DNA of 64,000 nucleotides from an uncultured Lachnospiraceae bacterium (GTDB lineage: Bacteria; Bacillota; Clostridia; Lachnospirales; Lachnospiraceae). The DNA lies in assembly GCA_910577655.1 (NCBI GenBank), contig CAJTOW010000004.1, positions 14,511 to 78,510 of the forward strand, written 5' to 3'. The notes below the pieces were generated by a model. It was not told where the DNA came from. It worked only from the letters and a program-made list of their open reading frames with translations, and searched no databases. Below are positions 42,326 through 51,051 of the stretch, in pieces (the first letter of the stretch is position 1; every line of letters begins with the position of its first letter). A program made the translations under genes and the position numbers.

Positions 42326-44377
42326 ATGGAGGAGATCAGAATAGAGCGGTGGAGAAGGCGCTATATGGCCATGGAAGCCAGCCAAAGCAATCATGAAACT
42401 GCAGACAGCAGTGAAGCCGTGTACGAGGCTTACAACGAAAATGATTTTGAAGCTTACAACGACAATCACACCGGCGGCAGCCAGAAAAAGAACAGCCGCC
42501 AGACCAGTCTTACCAACCTGGCAGCCCTGGTTATAGGCGTTCTGTTTGTAGTACTGTCGGGGGCCATTTTTGCCACCACTACCTGGCGGATCATGCCGGA
42601 TCCGGCCAGGGTGCTGACCATTCTGGGGGTGGCGGTTTTGTTTTTCCTGGTGAGCTTTGCAGCAGAAAAGGTGTTCCGGATCCACAAGACGGCAAATGCC
42701 TGCTATCTGCTGGGATGTATTTTTTTGTTCCTGACGGTAATGGCTGCAGGATACTTCGGTATGCTGGATGAGATATTTGTCCAGGAGAAATACCGCTGGT
42801 GGAGGATCCTGCTTATGGGCAGCCTTCTGATGGAGACGGCCATGGTTCTGGGTATCCGCAGATTCTCTAATTCCTGCTATACTACCCTGTGCTGTATCGG
42901 CGTATCCTTTAATGTGGCGCTGTTTCTGGAAGCGCTTGGGTGCTCCGGCCAGGAATTTGTCAGCGGCATGGCGCTGTATAGCAGCCTTCTGGTGGTGCTC
43001 CATGTACTGAGTGCAGACCTGTCTCTGTCTATCCGTATGGGGATTGGCGGGCAGGGCGGCTTTGCCATCCTTCATCTGTGCATCTTTGGGTGGTTCCTTC
43101 TGCTCCAGTGTCTGTGGGATGGATTCGCGAATCTGCTGGGTACAGGGTTCCAGCCGGATGTGACCACCTGGCTGAACATAGCCGGTCTGGCAGCATCGGC
43201 AGCCGCCAGCGGCCTGCTGGCGTGGAAGCGCGACACGGTCCAGGGAAACGGCGAGGGCTCCGGCTTCATCCAGACACTGGCCGGTCTGCTCTGTCAGGTC
43301 ATGGCCATGGAGCTGTTCCATTACTGTACCTTCAGCCTGCCTCTCTTAGGGGTGGATGTGGATCCGGATATGGCGCTGCTGGTGCCGATGATCCTGGTTA
43401 CGGCGCTGTTCTTCATGGTGCCGAAATGGTTTTCCTTCCTTTACAGTGGACTGGGAGCCGGACTGGAAACCATGGTTCTTATGTGGGACAGCTTTTTCCT
43501 GGCTCTGGCTGCGGCTTTTGGGTTTGAAAAGCTGCGCTGGCAGTTTTCCGTTATTCTGGGTATCCTGCTTCTGACAGCCGTCCTCCGGGCATGGGGGAAA
43601 CGGTGGGAGATCGTGCGGATGCTGCTTCCCCTGCCCTTGTGGTATGTAGTGGTTCCGGTTTACGCGATCCTTTCCCAGACAGTTCTTCCCCAGGTGGAGC
43701 CGGAGTGGCTGTGTCTGGCTTACGGATGTGGTCTTATGCTCTGGGATTTTGTCCGGAAGGATGTATTTGCACCGGTGATCGCCATGATCAGTACCGTGTC
43801 CGTCTGTGTGACGTGGAATATGGGCAGCCGGGGCATGGAGGTAGCCTGGATGGCAGCAGCCGGACTCTATGTCCTCGGGTTTGCACGGGAACAGAAGTAT
43901 AGGAAAAAGGCCCTGGTGGGATCCATGGTGCTCCTGACCCTGGCATTTCTGCGCCAGCCCTGGATCATCTGGCCGGAGGTTCTCAGGCTGGAGATGTTCC
44001 TCCTGCCTCTGGCAGCAGACCTTTTCATGCTGAACTACCTGTGGGATGACCGGACCGAGGTAGAGAGCCTGCAGACCATCGGCTATGTATTGTGTCTGGC
44101 AGCCCTGACTGTGGATGCCTTCCTGGGCGGGAAGGTGGTGGATGCCCTGATCCTGGAAGGCATCTGTCTGGTAGTCTTCATGGCATCCCACCTGACCGGA
44201 AGCCGCAAATGGATGTGGATATCCGGCGGGATCCTGGTAGCAGTGGTGGTCTATATGACCAGGGATTTCTGGCTGAGCATCGCCTGGTGGGTCTACCTGC
44301 TGACCGCCGGGATCGGGCTGATCACCTTTGCGGCTGTGAGGGAGAAGCGGCGGGATGAGGAGGAAAAGCAGGATTGA
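42326..44377 (+). CDS. large polytopic membrane protein of unknown function
   Basis: A 683-residue protein. The first 65 residues are soluble, hydrophilic and rich in Asn, Glu and Tyr, with the doubled phrase EAYNENDFEAYNDNH. The rest holds some 18-20 hydrophobic segments separated by very short loops, starting LAALVIGVLFVVLSGAIFATTTW. Short charged loops (KRWEIVR, REQKYRKKA) give no enzyme motif. The layout recalls DUF2157/DUF2339-like many-helix proteins, but I cannot assign it. A GAAGGAGCAGGGAAG ribosome site precedes the ATG. Confidence 0.85.
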   Translation: MEEIRIERWRRRYMAMEASQSNHETADSSEAVYEAYNENDFEAYNDNHTGGSQKKNSRQTSLTNLAALVIGVLFVVLSGAIFATTTWRIMPDPARVLTILGVAVLFFLVSFAAEKVFRIHKTANACYLLGCIFLFLTVMAAGYFGMLDEIFVQEKYRWWRILLMGSLLMETAMVLGIRRFSNSCYTTLCCIGVSFNVALFLEALGCSGQEFVSGMALYSSLLVVLHVLSADLSLSIRMGIGGQGGFAILHLCIFGWFLLLQCLWDGFANLLGTGFQPDVTTWLNIAGLAASAAASGLLAWKRDTVQGNGEGSGFIQTLAGLLCQVMAMELFHYCTFSLPLLGVDVDPDMALLVPMILVTALFFMVPKWFSFLYSGLGAGLETMVLMWDSFFLALAAAFGFEKLRWQFSVILGILLLTAVLRAWGKRWEIVRMLLPLPLWYVVVPVYAILSQTVLPQVEPEWLCLAYGCGLMLWDFVRKDVFAPVIAMISTVSVCVTWNMGSRGMEVAWMAAAGLYVLGFAREQKYRKKALVGSMVLLTLAFLRQPWIIWPEVLRLEMFLLPLAADLFMLNYLWDDRTEVESLQTIGYVLCLAALTVDAFLGGKVVDALILEGICLVVFMASHLTGSRKWMWISGGILVAVVVYMTRDFWLSIAWWVYLLTAGIGLITFAAVREKRRDEEEKQD

Positions 44378-44441
44378 GGAAACAGCCGTGGGAGATGAAG
44401 TGTTATGAAAGGACGGGTTACTGTTGACGGCAACCCGGATA

Positions 44442-44486
44442 TATACCCACTTATGTTCTTGACCAGTAAGGACATAAGTGGGTATA
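44442..44486. other. 19-bp hairpin without T tail
   Basis: TATACCCACTTATGTTCTT (44442-44460) pairs with AAGGACATAAGTGGGTATA (44468-44486), one G-U pair, 7-base loop. It lies 65 bp after the large membrane protein gene and 150 bp before the kinase gene. It may stabilise or end the upstream mRNA. It matches none of the four repeat families. Confidence 0.6.
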
Positions 44487-44636
44487 ATTATTATAACAAA
44501 TTCCGCCAGATTCTGGAGGATATGGTTGAGGAAGACATTTCCAGGGCGGCCTTGTTTTCATATGTGTTTGCCGTCAGTGGATGGTAACAGTCTGAACGGT
44601 TGCGTAATATAATCAGAGCAGAGAAACGAGGATATC

Positions 44637-46283
44637 ATGGCCAACCTTTTACTTCACATCATATATCTGTGCACCATAGGCATGTCCCTTTACACCGCCT
44701 GCTGGCTCCTCTTAAAAGGGGACCGGAACGGGACTACCGTGTCCCTGGCGGCCTGCCAGATCCTGATCATTATCTGGTGCATTCCCCAGATGTTTTTGTG
44801 GACTGTGACCCAGGTGGAGATCAAATATCTGACCTATGGAATTTCCTATGTGGGAATCAGCTTTATCGGTCCGGCCTGGCTGGAATTCTCCTTCCGGTAC
44901 TGCGCAAAGCAGATCGGATGGCCGGGGCGTGTCCTGCTCTTTGGCATTTCCGCACTGAACTATGCCATGTTTCTGTGCAATGATTCCCTCCACCTGTTTT
45001 ACCGGGAATTCACCATGGAGCAGGTGGTATATGGGCCGGTGTTTTATTTTCATATGCTGTATACCTATCTGTGCGTCATCAGCGGGATCGCGGTGGTCAT
45101 GAGTGAATTTGTCCGTAAGCGGGTAACCGCATTGCCGCTGGTGCTGATTTCCCTGTCGGCAGCGATTCCTCTGGCCTTCAATCTTTTGTATCTTTCCAGG
45201 GCAGTAGAATCCAGCTTCGATCTGACACCGCCGGTTTTTTCCTTATCCAGCCTGCTGATGCTGCTGGCAGTATTCCGCTATGATTTTCTGGATATCAATG
45301 CCATGGCCTTTGGACAGATCTTCGCGTCCATATCCGAAGGTGTGATCATCTACAACCGGAGAGGGCGGATCACCTACTGCAATCAGGCGGCGGCCCGGTG
45401 GATGCGGATTGCGGAGGGGGACTTTTTCGAGACTCTTAAACAGCAGGTGGCGCAGCCGGAGCTTTCCCTGGAAGATGGTACAAGACTGCGGGTCCGCCAG
45501 TATATCAACCAGGACCGGAACGGCCACCGGACGGCAGGTACCGTGATCCTGACCGATGTCACCGAATATTACGAACTGCTGAGGAAGAACGGGGAGCTGG
45601 AGCAGTTCCGGATGAATCTGGCGGTGGAGCAGGAGCGCAACCGGATTGCCCAGGAGGTTCACGATACCACCGGCCACACCCTGACCATGATCCAGTCCCT
45701 GCTGAGGCTGATGCGGGCGGAGACGGAAGCTGCCCGGGAAAAAATGGATGAGAGACCTTTACCAGAGAATCCTCAGCCATCAGAATCCCCCATGTACCAG
45801 TATCTGGCCCAGGCCCAGGATCTGGCAGCAGGCGGGATCCGGGAGCTGCGCTGCGCCATCAATGAGATGCGCCGGGGAGGCAGCGCCATGACCGTCACCC
45901 AGGGAATCCGGCAGCTGGCAGCAGGGGTACACGAGATGGAGATGGAAGTGGAAATCCAGGGAGAGGACAGCGAAGACTACACCTCCCTGGCCCCCGTGGT
46001 CTATGCCTGCTTCCGGGAAGCTATTACCAATGCTCTCAAGTACGCCGGTGCTTCCCGTATGGACGTGATCGTGAAATTCGACCCGGCCAGACTGAGCCTC
46101 TACATATTCGACAACGGCCAGGGCTGCGCAGACATTCAGGAAAATAACGGCCTGCGGGGGATTCGCGAACGTGCCCTTGCATTCGGCGGTACCGTCCGGG
46201 TCATGAGTGCAGAGGGGGAGGGCTTTCAGATTGTTTTGGAGCTTCCGGTTCATGATTCATGTAACAGTTCAGATGCCCCCTGA
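44637..46283 (+). CDS. sensor histidine kinase, NarL/HisKA_3 type with 7TM sensor
   Basis: A membrane kinase of 548 residues. Eight or so hydrophobic segments fill residues 1-225, fitting the HisKA 7TM-type sensor. A PAS-like region (230-320: GVIIYNRRGRITYCNQAAARW) is followed by HisKA_3 with the phospho-acceptor in QEVHDTTGHTLTMIQSLLR (near residue 345) and a HATPase_c domain (REAITNALKYAGAS, DNGQGC, GLRGIRERA). It pairs with the NarL-type regulator downstream. Its last seven residues (CNSSDAP) and TGA stop are encoded by a family 1 repeat end, so the original C-terminus was probably at or just before this point. Confidence 0.92.
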   Translation: MANLLLHIIYLCTIGMSLYTACWLLLKGDRNGTTVSLAACQILIIIWCIPQMFLWTVTQVEIKYLTYGISYVGISFIGPAWLEFSFRYCAKQIGWPGRVLLFGISALNYAMFLCNDSLHLFYREFTMEQVVYGPVFYFHMLYTYLCVISGIAVVMSEFVRKRVTALPLVLISLSAAIPLAFNLLYLSRAVESSFDLTPPVFSLSSLLMLLAVFRYDFLDINAMAFGQIFASISEGVIIYNRRGRITYCNQAAARWMRIAEGDFFETLKQQVAQPELSLEDGTRLRVRQYINQDRNGHRTAGTVILTDVTEYYELLRKNGELEQFRMNLAVEQERNRIAQEVHDTTGHTLTMIQSLLRLMRAETEAAREKMDERPLPENPQPSESPMYQYLAQAQDLAAGGIRELRCAINEMRRGGSAMTVTQGIRQLAAGVHEMEMEVEIQGEDSEDYTSLAPVVYACFREAITNALKYAGASRMDVIVKFDPARLSLYIFDNGQGCADIQENNGLRGIRERALAFGGTVRVMSAEGEGFQIVLELPVHDSCNSSDAP

Positions 46284-46819
46284 CGGAAGTTCAGCTACCG
46301 GGATATCAAAGGAGTCTATACCATCGTCCTGATCCAGAAAAGCACCCGTGAATTCCGCAGGTATCCGGGGAAATACCTCCATTATTTTGCCCAGGCCAGC
46401 AATACCGGGTTAAAGCTGGACCTGATGCAGAAATACCTGCTGATTCCTCTTGACATCTTCCGGAAATGCCTGCAAAATAGAAGAAAAGAAGCAGGAAATC
46501 CCCGGAAGGCCGGAACCATCAGACTCAAGAACAGCAGAAACGGGTGGTGGAGAAGCAGAAACGCCTGCTGGAAAAACAGAAACAGATGATCGGACAGAAT
46601 GAGAAAACAATAGAGCAGAATGAGAAAACGATAGAGCAGCTGAGAAGGGAGGCAGAGCAGCAGAAAAAAGAGGTAGAGCAGCAGAAAAAAAGAGGCAGAG
46701 CGGCAGAATAAAGAACTGTCGTTCCAGCTGGAAAGAGAGCGTCAGGCGCGGGAGCAGGAGCATAGGGAGCTGGAACGTCTGAAAGCCCTGCTGGCTGCTG
46801 GAGCAAAGGAGGGAATCCC
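46284..46819 (+). pseudogene. decayed Rpn/PDDEXK transposase-like gene
   Basis: From about 46288 one frame reads FSYRDIKGVYTIVLIQKSTR, then YLHYFAQASNTGLKLDLMQK and YLLIPLDIFRKCLQNR, typical of the middle of Rpn-family recombination-promoting nucleases. The N-terminal part is absent. After frameshifts, a second frame gives a coiled coil with repeats (QNEKTIEQNEKTIEQ, then REAEQQKKEVEQQKK). A 7-A run (46684-46690), where the preceding repeat unit has 6, shifts frame again to QLERERQAREQEHRELERL. The last frame ends at a TGA overlapping the regulator's ATG. It interrupts the kinase-regulator operon. Confidence 0.75.
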
Positions 46820-47479
46820 ATGATCAAAGTAATCATCGCAGACGACATCCAGATCCTCCGCCAGGGTCTTGAGGCTATTCTGGTGCGGGATCCGGAGATC
46901 CAGGTAGCCGGTCTGGCGGCCAATGGCAAAGAGGCTCTGGCTCTGTGCAGCCAGCACCATCCGGATGTAGTTCTGATGGACATGCGCATGCCGGAATACG
47001 ACGGAAGCTGGGGGATTTGCCGGATCAAACAGCAGTTTCCGGATATCCGGGTACTGGTTCTGACCACCTTTGACGACGACGAGACGGTGGAAGCGGCTTT
47101 GTCCAGCGGCGCGGACGGCTATATCCTCAAGGAGATGGAAGATGAGAAAGTGATCCAGTCCGTGAAGGCAGTCTGCGCCGGGATGCGGATCTTTGGTGAC
47201 AGTGTTTTTGAAGGCATGCGGCGTCAGATGAACCCGGTTCATGGAGCCGGAGAGACCCAGGGTGGCATGGGGGATGCGGACATGGCCGCCAGGATCACGG
47301 ACCGGGAGCGGGATATCATGCGATGTGTGGCCCGCGGCATGGACAACAAGGAGATTGCGGCGGAGCTCTTCCTGGCGGAAGGAACTGTCCGCAACAATAT
47401 CTCCCGGCTGCTGGAGAAGCTGAAGCTGAAGGACCGTACCCAGCTGGCAGTATTTACGGTAAAGAACAAGCTGGATTAG
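46820..47479 (+). CDS. NarL/FixJ-family response regulator
   Basis: A 219-residue regulator: receiver domain 1-120 (IIADDIQILRQGLEAIL, phospho-Asp in VVLMDMRMPEYDG, switch Thr in VLTTFDD, Lys in YILKEM) and a LuxR-type helix-turn-helix 155-215 (LTDRERDI-like ITDRERDIMRCVARGMDNKEIA, then AEGTVRNNISRLLEKL). Its partner is the kinase 540 bp upstream. The ribosome site AAGGAGGG lies inside the tail of the decayed Rpn gene. Targets are unknown. Confidence 0.94.
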   Translation: MIKVIIADDIQILRQGLEAILVRDPEIQVAGLAANGKEALALCSQHHPDVVLMDMRMPEYDGSWGICRIKQQFPDIRVLVLTTFDDDETVEAALSSGADGYILKEMEDEKVIQSVKAVCAGMRIFGDSVFEGMRRQMNPVHGAGETQGGMGDADMAARITDRERDIMRCVARGMDNKEIAAELFLAEGTVRNNISRLLEKLKLKDRTQLAVFTVKNKLD

Positions 47480-47514
47480 CTGCATTCCGTGATTCGTTAT
47501 GGCAGAACCTGCTG

Positions 47515-48894
47515 TTACCGCAAAAACAGGTGAATCAGCTTGTCATATACCCTTCTGTACGGCTGGTACCGCATAGGCAGATCCAGCCACAGCTTCTTAT
47601 CCACAATACTCTTATAGTGGGAAAAGGTCCGGAAGCCGTCCTTCCCATGATAAGACCCCATACCACTTTCCCCGAAGCCGCCAAAGCCCATCTCGCTGGT
47701 GGCCAGATGGATGATGGTGTCATTGACACACCCGCCGCCAAAGCTGCACCGGGCCATAACCTTCCGGGCCGTCAGCTTGTCCCTGGTGAACAGATAGAGC
47801 GCCAGGGGATGGGGCCTGGAATTGATGGTACGAACCGCCTCATCCAAGGAATCGTAGGTCAGCACCGGCAGCACGGGGCCGAAGATTTCCTCCTGCATGA
47901 CTGCGTCGGAGAAGGTCACATTCTCCATGACCGTGGGCGCGATCCGCTGCCCTGTGATGTCTGTCATACCTCCGGCAGTCACCTTGTCATAGTCGATGAG
48001 AGACAGCAGGCGGCAGAAATGCTTCTCATTGATGATCTTTCCATAGTTCTCACTGGCAAGGGGATCCGTGCCGAACTGGCGCGTGATCTGCTTTTTGATC
48101 TCCTTTACCAGTTCTTCCTTCACCGTCTTGTGGCAGTAGATGTAATCGGGAGCCACGCAGGTCTGCCCGCAGTTTAAGAATTTGCCGAAGACGATGCGTC
48201 TGGCAGCCAGCTTCAGATTGGCAGTTTTGTCCACAATGCAGGGACTTTTTCCGCCCAGCTCCAGGGTCATGGGGGTCAGATGGGCGGCTGCCTGCCTCAT
48301 GACTTCCTGGCCTACAGTCTGACTTCCGGTGAAGAATATATAATCGAACCGTTCTTTTAACAGGCAGGTATTTTCCGCCCGTCCTCCCGTGACTACAGAT
48401 ACCAGCTCCGGGGCGAAGCATTTGCGGACAATCCTGCCTATAAGCCGGCTGGTATTGGGAGAGTAGGCGCTGGGTTTTAACACCACGGTGTTTCCTGCGG
48501 CAATGGCATCTGCCAGGGGATCCATGGTCAGCAGGAACGGATAGTTCCAGGGACTCATGATCAGGGATACACCGTAGGGGGACGGCTTCTGATAGCTTCT
48601 GGAATGGAACTGGGCCAGGGGCGTGGCCACGGTCTTCTCCCGCGCCAGGGAGCGGACATGCTTTAACATATAGGTGATCTCGCTGAGGACCAGGCCGGTC
48701 TCGCACATATAGCTTTCAAAGCTGCTTTTCCCCAGATCTGCTTTCAGGGCAGCATTGATCTCTGCCTCGTGGGCCTGGATGCATTTCTTCAGCCGCATCA
48801 GGGCCTGGATCCGTGTGCAGACCGGGAGTGTGGTGCCGGTGCGGAAGTAGGCGCGTTGGGTTTCTACAATATTTTTGATTTCCTGTTCTGTCAT
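47515..48894 (-). CDS. aldehyde dehydrogenase (class 3-like)
   Basis: A 459-residue NAD(P)-dependent aldehyde dehydrogenase. Visible are the cofactor-site region SPWNYPFLLTMDPLADAIAAGN, the catalytic Glu in LELGGKSPCIVD, and the catalytic Cys in FGKFLNCGQTCVAPDYI, followed by EEIFGPVLPVL. The short N-terminus, the C-terminal tail and the length fit the class 3 branch that oxidises medium or aromatic aldehydes. GGAGG lies 6 bases before the ATG. It follows the alcohol dehydrogenase gene on the same strand by 99 bp, so alcohol would go to aldehyde to acid. Confidence 0.94.
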   Translation of the reverse strand: MTEQEIKNIVETQRAYFRTGTTLPVCTRIQALMRLKKCIQAHEAEINAALKADLGKSSFESYMCETGLVLSEITYMLKHVRSLAREKTVATPLAQFHSRSYQKPSPYGVSLIMSPWNYPFLLTMDPLADAIAAGNTVVLKPSAYSPNTSRLIGRIVRKCFAPELVSVVTGGRAENTCLLKERFDYIFFTGSQTVGQEVMRQAAAHLTPMTLELGGKSPCIVDKTANLKLAARRIVFGKFLNCGQTCVAPDYIYCHKTVKEELVKEIKKQITRQFGTDPLASENYGKIINEKHFCRLLSLIDYDKVTAGGMTDITGQRIAPTVMENVTFSDAVMQEEIFGPVLPVLTYDSLDEAVRTINSRPHPLALYLFTRDKLTARKVMARCSFGGGCVNDTIIHLATSEMGFGGFGESGMGSYHGKDGFRTFSHYKSIVDKKLWLDLPMRYQPYRRVYDKLIHLFLR

Positions 48895-48966
48895 AATTTG
48901 CCTCCATGAACGATTGCAGGTTTCATTTATTCCAGGCCATGGCCATGCCGTAAAGGATGCTGCTTC

Positions 48967-48997
48967 GTGACAGCTCAGACATCCCCTGTACTGTTAC
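48967..48997. repeat. family 1 minimal palindrome
   Basis: GTGACAGCTCAGACATCCCC / TGTACTGTTACG is a degenerate copy. Its right arm, read in reverse, gives the TAA stop of the alcohol dehydrogenase gene (48994-48996). Confidence 0.65.
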
Positions 48998-50193
48998 GGC
49001 ATCAGCTTTCTGTAAAATTTTTCCAGATTCCTGGCATCCATCAGCACCGGAACCGGATACAGAGGGTTGGCTTCCCTGTCTGCATAAGAGGCCAGCCGGG
49101 GAATGTCGGCCAGACAGATATCCGGGATGGTATCCGGAATCCGGAAACGCGTGCGCATGTCACGGATTGCCTGGATGAAGCATTTTGCGGCGGCTTCATG
49201 GGGGGTATTGGGATCTGCCAGTCCGGCGGCCATGGCCAGACAGTGGAGTTTTTTATAGATGGCAGGCCCATAGGCTTCCAGGAAAAGCGGTAGCAGGATG
49301 GCATTGGCAAGTCCGTGGGGAACACCGTATTCCCCGCCCAGGGAGTGGGCCACCGCGTGGATGTAGCCTACATAAGATTTGTTGAAGGCGTATCCGGCTT
49401 GGAAGGATGCTACCAGCATGTTGCGGCGTGCGTTCAGGTCGGCACCATTTGTATAGGCCCGGTCCAGGTTTGCGAAAATCAGCCTTACGGCGGTCAGGGA
49501 AGCCCGACGGGTGTCCCGGGTGGTGGAATTGCCGATATAGGCCTCCACCGCATGGGTCAGGGCATCCAGGCCGGTGGTGGCGGTGAGGAAGGGAGGCAGG
49601 CTGGCGGTGAGTCGGGCATCCAGCACTGCATACCGGGGAATCAGGGGGAAATCATTGATGACATACTTGCGGCGGGTTCTGGAATCCGTAATGACCGAAG
49701 CCAGTGTGGTCTCGCTTCCGGTTCCGGCTGTGGTGGGAATGGCAATCAGCAGCGGAAGACGGCGGCGGACCTTCAGGATCCCCTTCATCCGGGCCAGGGA
49801 TTTGCGGGGCTGGGCGATCCGGGCGCCGACAGCCTTGGCACAGTCGATGCTGGAGCCTCCGCCAAAGCCGATGATGGCATCACAGCCCTTTAGCAGGAAG
49901 ACGGCCCGGGCCTCCTCTACGTTGGCTGTGGCAGGATTGGCTACGGTCTTGTCATAGATGGTAAATGCGATCTGGTGCATTTTAAGGGACTGGAGCAAAG
50001 GGGTTAAAAGGCCCAGCTTTGTGATGCCCTGGTCGGTAATGATCAGTACATGGCTGCAGCCCTGGGCGCACAGAATGTCCGGCAGCTTCCCTGCGCCGGA
50101 AACCGTCAGGGGCTTTCGGTAGGGAAGGAAGGGCAGGGCGATCTTAAATGCGGTCTGGAAGGTGCGGCAGTAGAGCTTTCGTATGGGATTCAT
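48994..50193 (-). CDS. iron-containing alcohol dehydrogenase
   Basis: A cytoplasmic NAD(P)-linked dehydrogenase of group III, 399 residues. Visible are the dinucleotide segment GFGGGSSIDCAKAVGA, PTTAGTGSETTLASVI, and the metal-site residues in GLDALTHAVEAYIG and the later HAVAHSLGGEYGVPHGLANAILLP. The usual substrates are primary alcohols or diols; the substrate is not readable here. AAAAGGATC precedes the ATG. Its stop codon is formed by a family 1 repeat, and the final residues KFYRKLMP look slightly clipped or simply adjacent. Confidence 0.94.
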   Translation of the reverse strand: MNPIRKLYCRTFQTAFKIALPFLPYRKPLTVSGAGKLPDILCAQGCSHVLIITDQGITKLGLLTPLLQSLKMHQIAFTIYDKTVANPATANVEEARAVFLLKGCDAIIGFGGGSSIDCAKAVGARIAQPRKSLARMKGILKVRRRLPLLIAIPTTAGTGSETTLASVITDSRTRRKYVINDFPLIPRYAVLDARLTASLPPFLTATTGLDALTHAVEAYIGNSTTRDTRRASLTAVRLIFANLDRAYTNGADLNARRNMLVASFQAGYAFNKSYVGYIHAVAHSLGGEYGVPHGLANAILLPLFLEAYGPAIYKKLHCLAMAAGLADPNTPHEAAAKCFIQAIRDMRTRFRIPDTIPDICLADIPRLASYADREANPLYPVPVLMDARNLEKFYRKLMP

Positions 50194-50518
50194 GGGTATC
50201 AGATCCTTTTCTTTATACTTGGTTTTGGATGGTCCGCCGGAGGCAGGAAGCGACCGGCGTCAGCCCGATATCAAATTATGGAAGAAAGCGCCTGTGCAAG
50301 CAGAAAGTACGTTTGCAGCCCACGGTCTCCCATGATTTGCCGTTTGTCTGGACAGTTACTCTGTAATTCTAAAATAAATGATAAGATTTGACAAGCAGTT
50401 TTCCGCATAGAAATGAAAGCAGAGGAATAAATTGTTATGGAACAAATCATGGGTTTCCCAGGGATGGAGAGGGCTGCCAATGCCTGGGGAATGCATATGG
50501 AACCGGGAGGTTGTTTCT
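50194..50518. other. 325-bp gap with a decayed family 1 element
   Basis: From about 50247 to 50355 the DNA is a worn, reverse-oriented family 1 long copy: GGCGTCAGCCCGATATCAAAT, then GAAGAAAGCGCCTGTGCAAGC, then CCCATGATTTGCCGTTTGTC. Its stem is CAAATTATGGAAGA / TCTCCCATGATTTG with mismatches. Nothing else is recognised. Confidence 0.6.
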
Positions 50519-50950
50519 ATGCGTAAGTTGTGGAATGGAAAAATGATACTGGTGGTCTGTCTGCTGGCATGGGCGTGTATCGTGCGCCTGCTGACCGGGT
50601 GCAGTGTAGAAAAGGAGAACCAGGAAAAGCTGCGGGATCTGGAATTCACTGTGGTAGGAGAGAATGAGCTTCCCCAGGAATTGAGAGCGCTGGCAGAGGA
50701 GAAGAAGGCGGCGCCCTTTAAGCTGTCTTACAGCAATGACCAGGGGCTGTTTATCGTGGTGGGCTACGGGGAGCAGGCTACGGGCGGTTACAGCATCACG
50801 GTGCGGGAGCTGTATCTGACAGAGAATTCCATTGTCATCGACACGGAGCTTCTGGGGCCCCAGAAGGGAGAGGACACGGGCGTGGAGAAATCCTATCCTT
50901 ACATAACCATCCGTACGGAATATCTGGAGAATCCCATTGTGTTCCGCTGA
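50519..50950 (+). CDS. PrcB-like lipoprotein
   Basis: A 143-residue protein with a signal peptide and lipobox (VRLLTGC, Cys near 28). A PrcB C-terminal-type domain follows: PFKLSYSNDQGLFIVVGYGEQATGGYSI, then a short beta-rich tail ending YPYITIRTEYLENPIVFR. In spirochaetes PrcB assists the PrcA protease; in Firmicutes the role of this domain is not known. The start is chosen from GGGAGG 8 bases upstream of ATG 50519; the frame is open 29 codons further without a ribosome site. Confidence 0.85.
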   Translation: MRKLWNGKMILVVCLLAWACIVRLLTGCSVEKENQEKLRDLEFTVVGENELPQELRALAEEKKAAPFKLSYSNDQGLFIVVGYGEQATGGYSITVRELYLTENSIVIDTELLGPQKGEDTGVEKSYPYITIRTEYLENPIVFR

Positions 50951-50979
50951 GATGTAGAGACAGAAAGGGAATGATAACC

Positions 50980-51008
50980 TTGCACCCCTTTCTGAATTGT
51001 GCTACAAT
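50980..51008 (+). promoter_or_regulatory. thrC promoter
   Basis: TTGCAC (50980-50985), a 17-bp spacer and TACAAT (51003-51008), 44 bp before the ATG. Confidence 0.75.
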
Positions 51009-51051
51009 GCAGGCATGCAAAGTTGACTATTTATGCGAAAGGATTCCCGTT

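Noticed and set aside
42242..43321. 359-residue reverse ORF, rich in Gln and His
   Set aside because: It is antisense to the large membrane protein; the Gln/His bias is the usual shadow of Leu/Val/Met-rich helices, and there is no ribosome site.
44405..44587. 60-residue ORF over the 19-bp hairpin
   Set aside because: It runs through the hairpin, has no good ribosome site, and its sequence looks random.
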